Assembly: GCF_018224885.1 (NCBI RefSeq)
Contig: NZ_JAGTXB010000004.1
Location: 372,001 to 436,000, forward strand
Source: Chitinophaga hostae
GTDB taxonomy: Bacteria > Bacteroidota > Bacteroidia > Chitinophagales > Chitinophagaceae
Length of the DNA stretch: 64,000 nt
Direction: 5' to 3'
Position numbers and translations under genes: made by a program. Of this stretch, positions 62,256-64,000 are shown in pieces; position 1 is the stretch's first letter, and every line of letters starts with the position of its first letter. Below the pieces are notes generated by a model. The model worked only from the letters and a program-made list of their open reading frames with translations, was not told where the DNA came from and made no database searches.

Positions 62256-62354
62256 TTATTGGAGCAAAAAGCAGAAAGTAAAAAGCAGGAAGTATAACAT
62301 TGTTTTTTGCTGTTATCTTCGCGATGCTTTAGGCTTTACGCTTTCAGCCTTATG
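62256..62354. repeat. Degenerate family B repeat (B8)
   Basis: Left units AAAAGCA, GAAAGTA, AAAAGCA; right units GCTTTAG, GCTTTAC, GCTTTCA, then CTTATGC, ending at the ROK kinase stop. The sides are complementary with several mismatches. Confidence 0.6.
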
Positions 62355-63320
62355 CTAATCTTTCATCTCCCAGGCCAATGCGCTGGCGCCCAGTATGGCC
62401 GCATCACTTTCCTTGAGTTCCGAGAACAGCAATTTAACTTTATTCTGGAATATGGGAAGCAGGTTCTTTTCCATATGCTCCCGTACCGGTTTCATGATCA
62501 GGTCTCCGGCTTTTGTTAAACCGCCGAACAGCACAATGGCTTCCGGGCTGGAGAACATCACGAAATTGGCGAGGGCGGCACCGAGTATTTTACCGGTGAA
62601 CTCATATACTTCCATAGCCAGCGGATCGCCTTCCATGGCGGCTTCGTAGATGAGTTTGGAATTGATTTCTTCTTTGGTATGTTCTCGCATCAGGCTGGCA
62701 GTATCCGGGCGGGTGGCCAGGAATTCTATTGCCGTGTTTGTAACACCGGTAGCCGAAGCGTAGGCTTCCAGCGAACCGTGTGCGCCGGTGCCGGGATGAT
62801 AGCGTCCTTCCGGGATTACGATACAGTGGCCAAGCTCACCCGCAAAACCATCGTGACCATAGATCAGCTGGCCATTGGCAACAATACCGCTGCCCACACC
62901 TGTTCCCAGGGTGATCACAATAAAGTCCTTCATGCCCCGGGCTGCGCCGTAAATCAGTTCTCCCAGTGCGGCAGCATTGGCATCATTGGTCAGCACGGTA
63001 GGCAAACCAAATTTCTGCTCCAGCAGGCTGGCCAGGGGTACTACTCCTTTCCAGCGCAGGTTAGGTGCATATTCAATATTACCGGTGTAGAAGTTGCCGT
63101 TGGGGGCGCCTACGCCAATACCTTTTATATTTTCTATACCACCTGCCTGCTCAATAAGCGCTGCCAGGTGTCCGTGTAATTCTTCGAGAAAGCCAGTTAC
63201 ATCCTCATGCTGATTGGTCAACATACGACCATCACATAAAATATTACCTCTGCGATCTACAATTCCGAATTTGGTGTTTGTGCCTCCAATATCAATGCCC
63301 ACCGCTAACTGCTGACTCAT
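62355..63320 (-). CDS. ROK-family sugar kinase (probably GlcNAc or glucose)
   Basis: A 321-residue kinase: phosphate-binding AVGIDIGGTNTKFGIV, NDANAAALGE, and GTGVGSGIVANG. The usual ROK zinc motif (CxCGxxGC before LEAY) reads YHPGTGAHGSLEAY here, so its three cysteines are missing while the GHC histidine is kept. It likely phosphorylates GlcNAc or another hexose for NagB. It starts at ATG 63320, inside the end of the transporter gene (29-base overlap). Confidence 0.88.
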   Translation of the reverse strand: MSQQLAVGIDIGGTNTKFGIVDRRGNILCDGRMLTNQHEDVTGFLEELHGHLAALIEQAGGIENIKGIGVGAPNGNFYTGNIEYAPNLRWKGVVPLASLLEQKFGLPTVLTNDANAAALGELIYGAARGMKDFIVITLGTGVGSGIVANGQLIYGHDGFAGELGHCIVIPEGRYHPGTGAHGSLEAYASATGVTNTAIEFLATRPDTASLMREHTKEEINSKLIYEAAMEGDPLAMEVYEFTGKILGAALANFVMFSSPEAIVLFGGLTKAGDLIMKPVREHMEKNLLPIFQNKVKLLFSELKESDAAILGASALAWEMKD

Positions 63321-64000
63321 AATCAATTCCTTGAGATTTTAAAATGGTTTTAACTCTAAATGCGAAGAACGCGAGATAAGCAAAGCATAACGCCGGAATA
63401 ACATAAGAGGCGTGAATGCCAATGCTTGGAATATCTGCCAAACCGCCCTGAACAGGAGGTATGAGGGATCCGCCGAGGATCATCATTATCAGGAATGCAG
63501 AACCCTGGCCGGTATATTTGCCCAGACCTGCAATAGACAATGCGAAAATGCTTGGCCACATTACAGAGCAGAATAATCCGCCACTGATGAATGCGAAGGT
63601 AGCCAGCTGGCCAGTGGTGAATAATCCGATCAGGATAGAGCCTACGCCCAGCAGACCGAAGACCATCAGGGTTTTGGCGGGTTTGTCCTGTCCGGCAAAG
63701 AAGCCTATGATCTGCACCACTATACAGATGGTATATGGATATAACACGGTGATATCGTTACCCTTGATGCTGTTGGCGCCGAGAATAACGCCATAAGCGA
63801 TGAAAGGAACTACCACACACAGGATGTTACGAACGGATTTAGATACATTGAATACGCTGATGGCGCCTGTCCAGCGGCCAATCATCATACTGCCCCAGAA
63901 CAGGGATACATAAGGATCCAGTTCTGATTCTGCCAGTCCTTTTGCGGTCAGGAAACCAGGATGTTTCAGCAATGCACCGAGGTTACTGGCTACGGATACT
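63292..64000 (-). CDS. MFS sugar transporter, C-terminal half; start lies beyond the window
   Basis: The frame is open to the window edge (VSVASNLGALLKHPGFL reads through the codon at 63972, a TTG inside the gene). At least six membrane helices are visible, with family blocks SLFWGSMMIGRWTGA and GGLFCSVMWPSIFALSIAGLG. They match the FucP/glucose-galactose MFS permeases, the group to which GlcNAc permeases of Bacteroidetes belong. It likely imports the sugar released by the downstream hydrolases. About 235 residues are seen. Confidence 0.88.
   Translation of the reverse strand, partial: VSVASNLGALLKHPGFLTAKGLAESELDPYVSLFWGSMMIGRWTGAISVFNVSKSVRNILCVVVPFIAYGVILGANSIKGNDITVLYPYTICIVVQIIGFFAGQDKPAKTLMVFGLLGVGSILIGLFTTGQLATFAFISGGLFCSVMWPSIFALSIAGLGKYTGQGSAFLIMMILGGSLIPPVQGGLADIPSIGIHASYVIPALCFAYLAFFAFRVKTILKSQGIDYESAVSGGH

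Noticed and set aside
63970..63972. TTG start of the MFS gene at 63972
   Set aside because: The frame continues to the window edge with transporter-like sequence, so this codon is internal.

Overview
The window reads as chromosomal DNA of a Bacteroidota bacterium, most likely of the Chitinophaga/Chitinophagaceae type. The clues are a PorW/SprE-like component of type IX secretion and gliding, a 'putative porin' of the Bacteroidetes type, LytS/LytTR signalling, promoters of the TTTG-N19-TAnnTTTG kind, few Shine-Dalgarno sites, a NagB-PIG-L fusion and a GlcNAc/glycan catabolic cluster. Species assignment is inference. There is no phage, transposase, CRISPR array or rRNA operon; nearly everything is housekeeping or core-accessory.

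Layout. 1-12.7 kb: pyrG (5' end missing) and yidC, an M28 peptidase, a leftward group (membrane anchor lacking its peptidase domain, bactofilin, AtpZ-like, small membrane protein, SprT-like), then porW and a class A PBP. 12.8-17 kb: sucC against a purine nucleoside phosphorylase-porin pair. 17.1-19.8 kb: a compact metal-handling cassette (HYC_CC_PP protein, secreted HMA protein, outer-membrane barrel, HMA-AraC regulator, and a possible 23-residue DCCK peptide). 20-24.6 kb: an L,D-transpeptidase and two unrelated isocitrate dehydrogenases side by side. 24.8-29.5 kb: SGNH hydrolase, flavin reductase, a decayed gene remnant, and a LiaF-like/DUF4288/LytS/LytTR operon. 29.7-32.7 kb: thioesterase, MntH-USP fusion and MntR with a clear operator. 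32.8-48.6 kb: lipoprotein, three identical tRNA-Val, CPA2 antiporter, clpS-aat, DinB-like protein, mtaB, DUF4258 protein, plsC-priA, transglutaminase-like protein, murB, ypdA. 48.6-53.4 kb: amidotransferase, methyltransferase, YeiH permease and three proteins I do not recognise. 53.4-64 kb: one leftward block devoted to N-acetylglucosamine and glycoprotein-glycan breakdown (MFS sugar permease, ROK kinase, glycosylasparaginase, CutC, phosphodiesterase, EEP hydrolase, GH20 hexosaminidase, NagB-PIG-L) followed by a small HD hydrolase.

The most unusual content lies between the genes. Two families of long palindromes recur. Family A (six copies) has arms made of about four tandem 9-base units of the form nGATTnnnn; family B (about ten copies, some degenerate) has arms made of about four tandem 7-base units of the form nAAAGCn or GCTnTTA. 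Almost all abut or swallow a stop codon. Within a copy the two arms match base for base (71 of 71 in the copy at 29444-29670), yet copies differ from each other, and one copy carries the same internal duplication in both arms. This points to arm-to-arm correction or strong selection on the hairpin. I regard these gene-end palindromes as the best candidate here for an undescribed system; the metal cassette at 17-20 kb is second.
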